Positions 42,594 to 51,325 of a stretch of 64,000 nt of DNA are shown here, piece by piece (position 1 is the stretch's first letter; every line of letters begins with the position of its first letter). The notes under the pieces are model-generated. The model did no database searches. It saw only the letters and a list, made by a program, of their open reading frames with translations, and was not told the DNA's origin. A program made the position numbers and the translations under genes. The stretch comes from Microbacterium proteolyticum (GTDB taxonomy: Bacteria; Actinomycetota; Actinomycetes; Actinomycetales; Microbacteriaceae), in the NCBI RefSeq assembly GCF_030818075.1, contig NZ_JAUSZZ010000001.1, positions 3,472,001 to 3,536,000 on the forward strand. Reading direction: 5' to 3'.

Positions 42594-43829
42594 CTACCGT
42601 ACGAAGCCGACGACGACCAGAACCGCCGTGACGATCAGCAGGAGCGAGAGCGGAACGAAGCGCGTACGCGCCACGATGCCCGTCCCCCTTCCGCTCGGGG
42701 CCACGGGATCGACGCGGAGGATTCGCGCCAGCGGCCGTGGCATCCAATTCTTCAGATCCAGCGCCGGCTTCTCGATGAGCATGTAGCTCGCATAGGCGTA
42801 GATGTGCACGATCACGATGACCGCCAGCAGGTAGACGAAGCCGCCCGCCCGCTCCGGCAGACCGTATTCCGCAAGCAGGAACATCACCGGCCACCCGGCG
42901 ATGTAGATCCCGTACGAGAGGTCCGCGTGACGGTCCCAGCGTGAAAGCGCCGTGACGCGCGTGCCGAACCAGATCAGCCCGTAGGCGAACGCGTACTGCC
43001 CGAAGAGGAACCATCCGCCGCGCCACCAGCACAACGCCGCGATGACGAGCATGGCGATTCCGAGCCTGTCGTCGAAGGGCACTTTCTCGATGTAGAGCTG
43101 CACCAACGTGCCGAACGCGAAGGGCGCGATCAGCTGGAGCACTTGCGGGTTGGAGAACGTCTGGACGACGGAGCCGAGGTCTCCGATGTGCAGAGCCTGG
43201 AAGGTGCTCAGCAGGAGCAGCCCCGCCGCCACGACCGCGCCCACGATGCGCGCACGCAGGGCCCCGATGATCCCGATGGCCAGGATGCCGAGATAGCAGG
43301 CGAACTCGTACATCAGGGTCCACGCGGAACCGTTCCACGTGTCGTAGCCGAGCTGCACCGCGTGCGTGCTCGCACCCGTCCCGGCGATCGCCCACTGGTT
43401 CAGAACCAGCGTGAAGTTGCGGGAGACGTACGTCAGTGGCGAATTGTCCGGGTAGGTCAAGAAGCCCTGGAAAGTCCCCTGCGCGTGGTGCCACGCCAGC
43501 GGGGCGAGGGCGAAAGCGGTCACCACCAGGATGAGGAACCAGGCCGGGTAGATGCGCGCGACGCGGTGCCACAGGTAGCGGAACGGAGAGCGCGCGCGCA
43601 GCATGCTCCGAGTGATGAGCATGCCCGAGAGGAAGAAGAATCCCGTGACGGCGATACCGCCGAGGGAGGTCTCCGCACCCCATTGCGCACCGATGTCGAC
43701 GCCGCCGAAGATGCCGGCGATGGGACCGGCATGGGAGAAGATGACCATGAAAGCCATGGCCCACCGGAGGAAACCGATCGAATTGTGACGGGGGTCGAAC
43801 GCCTCACCCAGACTGCGCACCGCGATCAT
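42594..43829 (-). CDS. Acyltransferase family 3 (OafA-like) membrane protein
   Basis: 411 residues, ten or more hydrophobic helices and no SGNH domain. The conserved start RHNSIGFLRWAMAFMVIFSHAGP carries the catalytic His; FFFLSGMLITRSML and RYLWHRVARIYPAWF follow the family pattern. These enzymes transfer acetyl or succinyl groups to glycans. The ATG overlaps the stop of the GT2 gene upstream (ATGA), so the pair is co-translated; it probably decorates the sugar the GT2 adds. Confidence 0.9.
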   Translation of the reverse strand: MIAVRSLGEAFDPRHNSIGFLRWAMAFMVIFSHAGPIAGIFGGVDIGAQWGAETSLGGIAVTGFFFLSGMLITRSMLRARSPFRYLWHRVARIYPAWFLILVVTAFALAPLAWHHAQGTFQGFLTYPDNSPLTYVSRNFTLVLNQWAIAGTGASTHAVQLGYDTWNGSAWTLMYEFACYLGILAIGIIGALRARIVGAVVAAGLLLLSTFQALHIGDLGSVVQTFSNPQVLQLIAPFAFGTLVQLYIEKVPFDDRLGIAMLVIAALCWWRGGWFLFGQYAFAYGLIWFGTRVTALSRWDRHADLSYGIYIAGWPVMFLLAEYGLPERAGGFVYLLAVIVIVHIYAYASYMLIEKPALDLKNWMPRPLARILRVDPVAPSGRGTGIVARTRFVPLSLLLIVTAVLVVVGFVR

Positions 43830-44953
43830 ACGCCGAGGGGATAACCGAATTCTTCGGCGCCCTCCCACGTCGCGGCGGGGATGTTCGTGGAGATCGGCTC
43901 GGCGCCACCGAAGTAGTCGCGGATCGCGCCCAGCACGTCGATGGTGTCGGTGTCGATCTCGACGGTGAAACCGCACCACGTCGCCGTGCACATCTCGTTC
44001 GCCTGCGACCGGATCGCCACCGACACCACCTTCTCGTCGGCATCCTCCCAATCCTGCGCCCCGTCGATCACGACATAGCCCCACCGAGAGGCCGCGGCGA
44101 CGACGAGCGCCTGCGCCGCGGCGATCTGCGCTTCTTCGAGGACGTGCGAGCGCAGGAAACCGTCCACCGACCACCGGAACATCGGCGAGCGGTGGTTGAC
44201 GATGTGCTGGTTGCTCCAGTCGGCGATGTCCGTCTGCGAGACCACCCCCGCCGCGAGCGTGGAGCCCCGGCCGGCGTGGTAGACGAACGACCCCTTGGCC
44301 AGCAGGTGCTCGTAGCCGGCGTTCGTGGCTCGCGCCGACCAGTCGGACTCCTCGCCGTACCCGCGGCCGAAGACGGGGTCCATCAGGCCGACGACCGGAA
44401 GCACCGCGACGGGAATGATCATCGCGAACGAGATGCCGGCGGGGATGCGGAGAGCCTCGGATCCGAAGCGGACGCTCAGGGCGTCGCCGATGAGATCGGC
44501 GACCTCCTGCGTCTCGATGTACATCTCGGTGCCGTTGGGGAGCGAGTAGGGATCGACGTTGGTCGACCAGGCGGTCGCGGACGCCGCCGACGGTGACGAG
44601 GAGATGACGTCGAAGAGGACCTTCACCGCGTTCTCGGAGTAGATGACGTCGGAGTTGGAGATGATCACGTAGTCGTACGCGAGCTTCTGCGCCGTCGCCA
44701 GACCGAGGTTGACGTTCCGCGGGATGCCGAGGTTGCGCGGCGAACGGTAGTAGGTCGCACCGAACTCCCGCGAGAGCTCGCCAAGGTACTCGCTGAAACC
44801 CGGCTCGGGACTGCAGTCGTCGAGAACGAGCACGTCGAGATCGAAGCCCGTGAGGTCCAGACGCGCGATGGACTCGAGGGTCCGACGAGCGAAGTCACGA
44901 CCGTTGTAGAACGTGACGGCGAGCAGGATTCGCGGGGTGGATGCCGGGGTCAC
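43826..44953 (-). CDS. Glycosyltransferase family 2 protein
   Basis: 375 residues. GT2 fold with ILLAVTFYNGRDFARRTLES, LVLDDCSPEPGF, RNLGIPRNVNLGLA and a donor-side SNSD in place of the usual DxD; the acceptor loop has GYGEESDWSARATNAG. A C-terminal extension (about 285-375) with WEDADEKVVSV and two cysteines (CTATWC) is not one I recognise. The GTG start overlaps the stop of the coiled-coil gene and the stop overlaps the acyltransferase start. Sugar unknown. Confidence 0.87.
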   Translation of the reverse strand: MTPASTPRILLAVTFYNGRDFARRTLESIARLDLTGFDLDVLVLDDCSPEPGFSEYLGELSREFGATYYRSPRNLGIPRNVNLGLATAQKLAYDYVIISNSDVIYSENAVKVLFDVISSSPSAASATAWSTNVDPYSLPNGTEMYIETQEVADLIGDALSVRFGSEALRIPAGISFAMIIPVAVLPVVGLMDPVFGRGYGEESDWSARATNAGYEHLLAKGSFVYHAGRGSTLAAGVVSQTDIADWSNQHIVNHRSPMFRWSVDGFLRSHVLEEAQIAAAQALVVAAASRWGYVVIDGAQDWEDADEKVVSVAIRSQANEMCTATWCGFTVEIDTDTIDVLGAIRDYFGGAEPISTNIPAATWEGAEEFGYPLGV

Positions 44954-45216
44954 CGGCCCATCATCCTTCGCGCTCGGCGCGCCATGACGTACAGGGCGTG
45001 GTTCTTCCGGAAGACGTGCTCGACCTTGCGGCGGGGGTCCATGAGCTGCTTGAGCGACACGATCTCGATCTGCAGCTTCTCGATCTGAGCCTCGCGCTCG
45101 AGCAGCGCTCGCGTGAGCTCGATGGCGCGCTTATTGGCGACCTCGGCATCTTGCAGTGCCCGTTCGAGAGACACCCCATCCACGACCTTTGCCGTCAAAC
45201 CCTCACCACGCGCCAT
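44950..45216 (-). CDS. Small coiled-coil protein, function unknown
   Basis: 88 residues. The middle (about 18-60) is a heptad-rich coiled coil, with ERALQDAEVANKRAIELTRA and QIEKLQIEIVSLKQLMD. The tail is very basic (RKNHALYVMARRARRMMGR). A good ribosome site (AGAAGGGTG) precedes the ATG, and its stop overlaps the GT2 start as GTGA, so it is a real gene heading the four-gene run. Similar short coiled-coil pieces precede or are fused to glycosyltransferases in other envelope loci; a scaffold or chain-length role is a guess. Confidence 0.72.
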   Translation of the reverse strand: MARGEGLTAKVVDGVSLERALQDAEVANKRAIELTRALLEREAQIEKLQIEIVSLKQLMDPRRKVEHVFRKNHALYVMARRARRMMGR

Positions 45217-45518
45217 CGCTACGCACCCTTCTCATTGTCACTCCCCACGCGGTTGATCTCCGGCGCACTCGCCTGTCGAGACGGAGGACACGTCTCGAGC
45301 TCGCGGTCGCACCGACCAACGCGACGTTTCGCCCCGGCAAGGCGACGATCGGGAGAGGCGGTCAGACTCACGCCCCCGGTGGGCCGCGCGACGTTTCCGC
45401 CCGCACGAGACCCTACCATCCCGCGTCTCGACGTCACTCGGGGCAGGCCCCCGTGCGGCGACATCCGCCCGTTGTCGCGGCCTGCGGCGGGCGGCCGACC
45501 GCCAGTTCACCCGATACA
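45217..45518 (-). promoter_or_regulatory. Upstream region of the coiled-coil/GT2/acyltransferase/SDR operon with leader hairpin
   Basis: This 302-bp gap holds a perfect 8-bp inverted repeat, TCGAGACG and CGTCTCGA, around a 7-nt loop at 45276-45298, about 60 nt before the operon's first ATG, and a TAGGGT -10-like box at 45410-45415 on the minus strand. If the latter is the promoter, the mRNA has a leader of nearly 190 nt containing the hairpin, which could attenuate transcription or mark the end of the LGFP gene transcript. Confidence 0.5.
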
Positions 45519-48218
45519 TCACCCGGCGACGGCGATCGCCCCTCGCTCGAAGCTCTGGCTGGTCGTCTTCCCGTTCCGTGTCGCAGCACCCAGGGGCAGG
45601 CCGTACCTCCCGGCCTTTCCACCGGCAGCCTGCCACGGGTCGAAGATGGGCGGGCCCACCGTGATCGCTCCGCGGGACGGGGTCCACACGATCATGCCCT
45701 TCTGGAACGGCTGCGAGCAGCTCGTACCGTCGCACGAGTCCGGCCCCGTCGGCAGACCCAACGACCCCTTCTCCCCGCCCGACGCCTTCCACGCGTCCAG
45801 ATACGCACCGAACACCGCCACCACGCCCGCAGACGGCGTACCCACCAGCATCCCGCCCTCGAACACCTGCGAACACGTCAACGACGAACACGTCGCGTTC
45901 GACGTCGGAACGCCGAGCACTCCCGACGACGCCCCCTTGGCCTGCCACGGCGCCAGGAACGAGCCCGAGACCGTCACCACCCCCCGCGCCGGCGTCCACA
46001 CCAGAACACCCCGCTGGAACGGCTGCGAACAGCTCGTACCGTCGCACGAGTCCGGCCCCGTCGGCAGACCCAACGACCCCTTCTCCCCGCCCGACGCCTT
46101 CCACGCGTCCAGATACGCACCGAACACCGCCACCACGCCCGCAGACGGCGTACCTACCAGCATCCCGCCCTCGAACACCTGCGAACACGTCAACGACGAA
46201 CACGTCGCGTTCGACGTCGGAACGCCGAGCACTCCCGACGACGCCCCCTTGGCCTGCCACGGCGCCAGGAACGAGCCCGAGACCGTCACCACCCCCCGCG
46301 CCGGCGTCCACACCAGAACACCCCGCTGGAACGGCTGCGAACAGCTCGTACCGTCGCACGAGTCCGGCCCCGTCGGCAGACCCAACGACCCCTTCTCCCC
46401 GCCCGACGCCTTCCACGCGTCCAGATACGCACCGAACACCGCCACCACGCCCGCAGACGGCGTACCCACCAGCATCCCGCCCTCGAACACCTGCGAACAC
46501 GTCAACGACGAACACGTCGCATCCTGCATCGGACGCCCGACGATACTGTTCTCGAAGCCGGATGCCGCCCAGGTACGGAGGAAGCCCTTGGTCGTGGCGA
46601 CCGCGGCACGATCGGTGAACGTATCGATCCGCGCATCGTCGAAGAGCTGCGAGCACGAGCCCGGAGAAGGGCAGATCGCGGCGCTGACCGGAGCACCGGT
46701 GGTCGCGAGGCCGCCGATGGCCGTGAACTTCTGCAGGATCGGAGGCTGAACGCTCTGCGCACGGTCACCGGACGAGACGATCAGGCCCCCGTCGAACGAT
46801 TGAGTGCACCCCGCGGGATCGCACAGCGCATTCGCGGTCGGATAACCCATCGGACCGTTCGACATGCCCGATGCGCTCCAAGCGGTGAAGATGGCTCCGC
46901 TCACGGACAGGACCTGCTTGGCGGAGGCGTAGAACGCGGCCCTCGCGAACAGCTGAGCGCAGTCGGTCGCCGTGGAGCACAGCTCCGGACCGCGCGCCCC
47001 TCCGAGTGCGACACCGCCCGCGGCGAGCCACGCGGCCTCCACATGCCGGCCGACCAATGATCCCCCGGAGGCGTCGGCCGCGATGTATCCACCATCGAAC
47101 GGCTGCGCGCAGGTGCCGTCGGACGCGCACGTGAGCAGACCGGTGGGCCTGCCCGCCGCTCCGTCGATGAAACCGAGGTTGCGCCATATCGTCTCGACGA
47201 CCGTCGGGACGGCGAACGTTCCTCGACCCGGGAACCAGAAGACCGTGCCACCTCGGAAGGACTGCTGGCAGTAGCGGCTCGCAATGCAGACGACGCCTCC
47301 GGTCGGGGAGCCGAGGACCCCGTTCGCTCCTCCGACGGCCCGCCACGCCGTCGCGTATTCCCCGGTGACCGGATCTTCGAGCGGATTGCCGAACCAGTCG
47401 GTGTACAGGCGCCAGAAATTGCGGTTCCCGTAGGCGGAGCAGAAGTCGCCCGTACCGTACAGGTTGTCGAGCGCCGCCTGATTCGGCGTGTACGGGGTGT
47501 AGATGTACAGAGCCCGCGTCGCGTCGTTCTCGATGTAGACCCTCTTCGTGCCGCAGCGACCGGACGTATCGGGCGGCGAAGCCTGGTAGAGGATGTTGTT
47601 CCAGCCGAGCTGATAGCTGAACGACTTCGGGAACGCGATGTAGATCTGGAACTGTCGCGCAGCTCCGTAGACCTGCCAGAAGAAGCCGGCGAAGGCCGGG
47701 TCGCACGCGGCACCCCCGTCCGGGCAGCCCTGTCCGAGCGCCGCGCTGTACTGGCCCCTCGTCGGCGACGTGTCCGTGATCAGCCCCTGCTCCTTCTGGA
47801 GCATGACGAGCATCACCTTCGGGCTGATCCGGCAGGCCTGCGAAACCGTGACGATGAGCCGCGCCGCGCTCATCGCGCCCCCGGGCATCGCCGCGCAGTA
47901 CGCGTCGGCCGCGAGGGCGGGCGTGGATTGCGCCGTGTAGTCCTTGAGGCACGGCATGCCGTTGCTGGCTCGACAGGTGGTGACCTGCGAGTTCAGGAAC
48001 GCCTGCGTCTCATCGATGGACAGGGAATTCGAGTCGAAGAAGTTCTGGTCCGAGATCAGATACCCGGCGCGGAAAGCGGCCGCATCAGCCGCTGACGCCG
48101 GAGCCGGCGTCGGCGGCACGACGGCGATCAGGAGTCCCGAAAGCACCGCGACGAGGGACACGATGACGAGACCCAGGCGTCGAGCCGCCGACGCCGTTCC
48201 GACAACCGTCGGGGTCAC
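45519..48218 (-). CDS. Secreted LGFP-repeat protein with N-terminal lysozyme-like domain
   Basis: 899 residues. A signal peptide/helix (about 12-40, cut after PASA) leads to a conserved Cys-rich domain (45-320) with ISPKVMLVMLQKEQGLITD and YAYGNRNFWRLY-type sequence; the Gln-Lys-Glu helix looks lysozyme-like (inference). From about 335 to the end there are some ten LGFP-type repeats of about 50 residues (GSPTGG, GLPTGPDS, GVPTSNA, with CSQPF/CSQVF). LGFP repeats are found on actinobacterial wall proteins. GTG start inside the stop of the lipoprotein gene (GTGA). Likely a wall-bound partner of the glycan made here. Confidence 0.85.
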   Translation of the reverse strand: MTPTVVGTASAARRLGLVIVSLVAVLSGLLIAVVPPTPAPASAADAAAFRAGYLISDQNFFDSNSLSIDETQAFLNSQVTTCRASNGMPCLKDYTAQSTPALAADAYCAAMPGGAMSAARLIVTVSQACRISPKVMLVMLQKEQGLITDTSPTRGQYSAALGQGCPDGGAACDPAFAGFFWQVYGAARQFQIYIAFPKSFSYQLGWNNILYQASPPDTSGRCGTKRVYIENDATRALYIYTPYTPNQAALDNLYGTGDFCSAYGNRNFWRLYTDWFGNPLEDPVTGEYATAWRAVGGANGVLGSPTGGVVCIASRYCQQSFRGGTVFWFPGRGTFAVPTVVETIWRNLGFIDGAAGRPTGLLTCASDGTCAQPFDGGYIAADASGGSLVGRHVEAAWLAAGGVALGGARGPELCSTATDCAQLFARAAFYASAKQVLSVSGAIFTAWSASGMSNGPMGYPTANALCDPAGCTQSFDGGLIVSSGDRAQSVQPPILQKFTAIGGLATTGAPVSAAICPSPGSCSQLFDDARIDTFTDRAAVATTKGFLRTWAASGFENSIVGRPMQDATCSSLTCSQVFEGGMLVGTPSAGVVAVFGAYLDAWKASGGEKGSLGLPTGPDSCDGTSCSQPFQRGVLVWTPARGVVTVSGSFLAPWQAKGASSGVLGVPTSNATCSSLTCSQVFEGGMLVGTPSAGVVAVFGAYLDAWKASGGEKGSLGLPTGPDSCDGTSCSQPFQRGVLVWTPARGVVTVSGSFLAPWQAKGASSGVLGVPTSNATCSSLTCSQVFEGGMLVGTPSAGVVAVFGAYLDAWKASGGEKGSLGLPTGPDSCDGTSCSQPFQKGMIVWTPSRGAITVGPPIFDPWQAAGGKAGRYGLPLGAATRNGKTTSQSFERGAIAVAG
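45702..46520. repeat. 312-bp in-frame tandem repeat, 2.6 near-identical copies
   Basis: The sequence repeats with a period of exactly 312 bp (anchors at 45781, 46093 and 46405), equal to 104 codons or two LGFP repeats. Copies differ at very few bases within the core (for example T at 46159 for C in the others). Such identity implies recent duplication or ongoing gene conversion and predicts strain-to-strain length change of the wall protein. Confidence 0.92.
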
Positions 48219-48766
48219 TGCTGGCGCACCGTGGTGGGCTCCGAGACGTACCGCGTCGAACCGGACTCGTAGGAGAGCGTGAGAGTCCAGTCGCCTGCCG
48301 GTGCCGCGACCTCGATCAGGCCGCAGTTCACCGCGGCGGGCGTGGAGCGCGCTTCGGTCTCCGCGCGCAACACGGAACCGGACGCGGAGGCGGTCAAGGT
48401 GCACGTGCCGCCGGGCGCAGCCGCACCGGTGACCAGGCCGGACGCGTACACGCTCCGCCCGTCGGCCCCGGAACTCACGATCGTCACCGTCACCTCCCCC
48501 TCGGAGGTCGGCGTGGGCTCGGACGAAGCGGGCTCGGTGGGCGATGGCGAGGGCGGCTCATCCGTCGGGAGGGGAAGAGGCGACGAGCTCGGCGCCGGGG
48601 AAGCAGACGCGACGCCGCTGGGCGACGGATCCGGCGTCACCGCCGCCGGACGCGTCGCGCATCCGGCGAGCACGAGCACGAGCGTGCACGCCGCCAAGAC
48701 GGCGAATCCGGGATGGTTACGACGACGAGGCCGCAACCGCGCGAGCGCCTCTGCACTGTCACTCAT
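48215..48766 (-). CDS. Predicted lipoprotein
   Basis: 183 residues. An Arg-rich N-terminus and a hydrophobic helix end in the lipobox LAGC (VLVLAGCATRP), followed by a Pro/Ser/Thr-rich linker (about 40-90) and a small beta-rich domain (about 92-183) with GGTCTLTASASG and a second Cys (VNCGLIEV), resembling an Ig-like fold. Its stop overlaps the GTG of the LGFP-protein gene, so the two are probably made together. GATACT lies 6 nt before the ATG. Function unknown. Confidence 0.83.
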   Translation of the reverse strand: MSDSAEALARLRPRRRNHPGFAVLAACTLVLVLAGCATRPAAVTPDPSPSGVASASPAPSSSPLPLPTDEPPSPSPTEPASSEPTPTSEGEVTVTIVSSGADGRSVYASGLVTGAAAPGGTCTLTASASGSVLRAETEARSTPAAVNCGLIEVAAPAGDWTLTLSYESGSTRYVSEPTTVRQQ

Positions 48767-48849
48767 GGTCTCAGTATCCCGATAAACGAAACCGCCGCTT
48801 CCAGCGACACGAAACCTGACCTGCCTCCCCTCCCGGCCCGTGAGCGTGC

Positions 48850-50625
48850 TTACTGCTGTGCCGGGCGGATGTCGGCGACCGTGAGGGCATCCACGCACAA
48901 CGTGCCGCCTTGAGGGTTGACGGTGAGGTCGCCGTCGATGGCGTTCGAGAGGTAGACGGCGACCCGCCCGCTCCCCGCGGGCTTGTCGATCGTCGTCCAT
49001 CCTCCCGCGTACTGGAACGTCACGGTGTCGGCGGTCGATCGCGAGTAGTCCAGCACCAGGAACGTGCGGCCCGGCGTCCTCACCTCGGGCAGGCTCACGA
49101 CGGAGGTGCCGTCCGTGCACCTCTCCCCCGCGTATTGCGTGTCGGGCGAGGCGAGTACCGCTGGTCCGGCGCGGCCGTCCTGTCCCACGACCCATGCCCC
49201 CTCGACCACGTTCGTCGTGCGGACGTCGTCCCAGCCGAGACTCGGCAGCAGGGGGGCCACCATGTCGTACGGATGCAGTTGCGGGATGGCGAAAGTCGCG
49301 GGCAGCGGCGAATCGATGAGAGGCGCAGGAGACGAACGCGGAAGCGTCGAGGAGAGTTCGCCCACCCATTCCCGCGCGGCGTGGCCGCCGCTCGAGGCGA
49401 TCGCCCGAGCGACTCCGCCCGTCCACGACCACGCGGAGTACCCGAGGATCACGACGGCCACCGCACCGACGACGATCCCGATCGGCCGACGGCGCGCGGC
49501 CCGACGGCGCGCGCGGCGGGGCGCGGGGTCTCCACGGCGCGCCGTCAACACCGCGACCGCGACGACACCGATCGCGAGCCACACGAGAGCCGAGGTCTCG
49601 AGGAGGTAGCGGAGCTGACGGCCCGCCGCCACACCGACGAGGTCCGCCCGGCGGGAAAGGACCGCCGCGTTGGCCGAGGCCGCCAGCAGCGCGAAGATCC
49701 ACACGCTCGCCGTCGAACGGTCGCGGACGACGCTCCACACGACGAAGGCGGCCACGAGGCCGCAGGAGACCACGACGCGCGGATCGAGGAGAGAGGTCGT
49801 CTGATCGACCATGTCGACGCCGAAGAGCGAGGGGACGAGGGCGCCGAAGATGTTGTGCACCATGAAGTCCACCGAGGTCGACGCGCTCGGCGACGACCCG
49901 GACTCGGCGACGTACGGTCCGCTGAGGAAGGCCACCACATCGATCAGCGAGAGGATGCCGAGTCCCACCCACAGGGGCCAGGTGCGCAGCACATCGGCGA
50001 ATCGCGTCCGGATCGGCCGCCCCCGCCACACCACGAGAACGCACCACGCCGCGATGTGCACCGAGAAGAGCAGATTCTTCTCGCTCATCGTCAGCGCAAC
50101 GGCATAGAGCAGCAGCGCCGCGACGAGGTGGCGCGCCCGCCCGCGCGTGACCCAGCGGGTCGCGCATCCGAGCACGGCCAGTCCGAGCGCGAGCGCGAGC
50201 ATGTTGTTCAGGGTCGCCGCCCACCACAGCCGCACCATGATGGGGCCGAGCGAGAGCGAGAAAGCGAGTCCTGCGAAGAGATTGAGGCGCACAGCGCCGA
50301 CGACCTCGTCCAGGCAGCGGACCAGGGCCACGAAGGCGCCGGTGTGGATGAGAGCCGTCAGCGTGAGCGCGACGGGCCAGGAAAGGCCGAAGAGCTTCAG
50401 GAAGACGATCACGCTGGCGATGTACCCGGGCATGAGATGCCCGAACCACGAGCGGACCAGCACGTCGGGCGTCGGCGGGTTGATCTGGAAGTACTCGGCG
50501 AAGAAGAGGTCGTCACGATCGAAGAACGACCCCGATGCGATGGTGACGGTGATCAACGCCACCACGACGGCCGCCAGGATCAGCTCGCCGCGCGCGCGAG
50601 TAGCAGTGCTGAACCGCACGATCAT
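48850..50625 (-). CDS. Polytopic membrane protein, GT-C-like glycosyltransferase or polymerase
   Basis: 591 residues. About ten to eleven hydrophobic helices (20-400) with an acidic first outside loop (FFDRDDLFFAEYF), where GT-C enzymes keep catalytic Asp/Asp or Asp/Glu residues, then an extracytoplasmic C-terminal domain (about 420-591). It is not a family I can name with certainty; the layout and neighbours favour a GT-C sugar transferase using polyprenyl-phosphate sugars. The ATG at 50625 follows GGGAG; a longer frame upstream has no signal. It is divergent from gmhB. Confidence 0.7.
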   Translation of the reverse strand: MIVRFSTATRARGELILAAVVVALITVTIASGSFFDRDDLFFAEYFQINPPTPDVLVRSWFGHLMPGYIASVIVFLKLFGLSWPVALTLTALIHTGAFVALVRCLDEVVGAVRLNLFAGLAFSLSLGPIMVRLWWAATLNNMLALALGLAVLGCATRWVTRGRARHLVAALLLYAVALTMSEKNLLFSVHIAAWCVLVVWRGRPIRTRFADVLRTWPLWVGLGILSLIDVVAFLSGPYVAESGSSPSASTSVDFMVHNIFGALVPSLFGVDMVDQTTSLLDPRVVVSCGLVAAFVVWSVVRDRSTASVWIFALLAASANAAVLSRRADLVGVAAGRQLRYLLETSALVWLAIGVVAVAVLTARRGDPAPRRARRRAARRRPIGIVVGAVAVVILGYSAWSWTGGVARAIASSGGHAAREWVGELSSTLPRSSPAPLIDSPLPATFAIPQLHPYDMVAPLLPSLGWDDVRTTNVVEGAWVVGQDGRAGPAVLASPDTQYAGERCTDGTSVVSLPEVRTPGRTFLVLDYSRSTADTVTFQYAGGWTTIDKPAGSGRVAVYLSNAIDGDLTVNPQGGTLCVDALTVADIRPAQQ

Positions 50626-50717
50626 GCCGCGCTCCCTTCCCCGAACAGCACTCCAGCTTAAACGCGGCGCCATCGCCGGCCCGCCTGCCGGCGGGCACGC
50701 GACGCTAGGCTCGCAGC

Positions 50718-51305
50718 ATGGTCTCCCCGCCCGTGCTCGAGCCCGCAGACGAGAACACCGGCACGGACTGGTGTCTCTTCCTCGACCGCGATGGCGTCAT
50801 CAACACGCGGATCATGGGCGGCTACGTCCGCTCCTGGAGCGAGTTCGCGTTCGCCCCCGGCGCGCTCGACGCCCTCGCCGTGCTGGCGGCGTGGGCACCG
50901 CGCATCGTCGTGGTGACCAACCAGCAGGGTGTGGGGAAGGGGCTCATGAGCGGTGATGATCTGGCCGCGATCCACGGCCGGATGACGCAGGCCATCGCCG
51001 CGGCCGGCGGTCGGATCGACGCCGTCGAAGTGTGTCCGCACCTCGACGCGGCGCAGTGCCCGTGCCGCAAACCGCAGCCCGGAATGGCGACCCGCTACCT
51101 TCGCGCCCACCCCGAGGTTCTCGGGTCGGCGTCGGTCATGGTGGGCGACACGGAGTCCGACATCGAGATGGGCCGACGGTTGGGCACCCTCACCGGAGGG
51201 TGCCGCACCGTGCGGATCGGGCCCGGGGTGGACCCTCGAGCCGACGAGACTTTTCCGGATCTCGCCGCCTTCGCGGCGTCGCTCCGGATCGCCCGCCGAG
51301 CCTGA
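50718..51305 (+). CDS. gmhB: D-glycero-D-manno-heptose 1,7-bisphosphate phosphatase-like HAD protein
   Basis: 195 residues. HAD-IIIA phosphatase: nucleophile motif FLDRDGVIN (Asp-X-Asp), TNQQGVGKG, a zinc loop with CPHLDAAQCPCRKP (three Cys and a His, typical of GmhB) and MVGDTESDIEMG. It removes the C7 phosphate in ADP- or GDP-heptose synthesis. The gmhA and hldE genes converge on it, supporting the pathway assignment over HisB-type or generic HAD. TAGGCT (50706-50711) is 6 nt before the ATG. Confidence 0.9.
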   Translation: MVSPPVLEPADENTGTDWCLFLDRDGVINTRIMGGYVRSWSEFAFAPGALDALAVLAAWAPRIVVVTNQQGVGKGLMSGDDLAAIHGRMTQAIAAAGGRIDAVEVCPHLDAAQCPCRKPQPGMATRYLRAHPEVLGSASVMVGDTESDIEMGRRLGTLTGGCRTVRIGPGVDPRADETFPDLAAFAASLRIARRA

Positions 51306-51320
51306 CGCCGGCGGGCGTCA
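51303..51320. terminator. Bidirectional terminator hairpin between gmhB and gmhA
   Basis: TGACGCCGGCGGGCGTCA is a perfect 7-bp stem with a 4-nt GGCG loop. It starts at the gmhB stop codon and lies 5 bp before the end of the converging gmhA gene. Being symmetrical it could end both transcripts, though there is no T-run. Confidence 0.55.
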
Positions 51321-51325
51321 CGGAG

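Noticed and set aside
44941..47060. Two long plus-strand open frames of about 600 residues opposite the LGFP gene
   Set aside because: They are antisense shadows of the 312-bp repeats; the minus-strand frame has a signal peptide, LGFP motifs and coupling to the lipoprotein gene.
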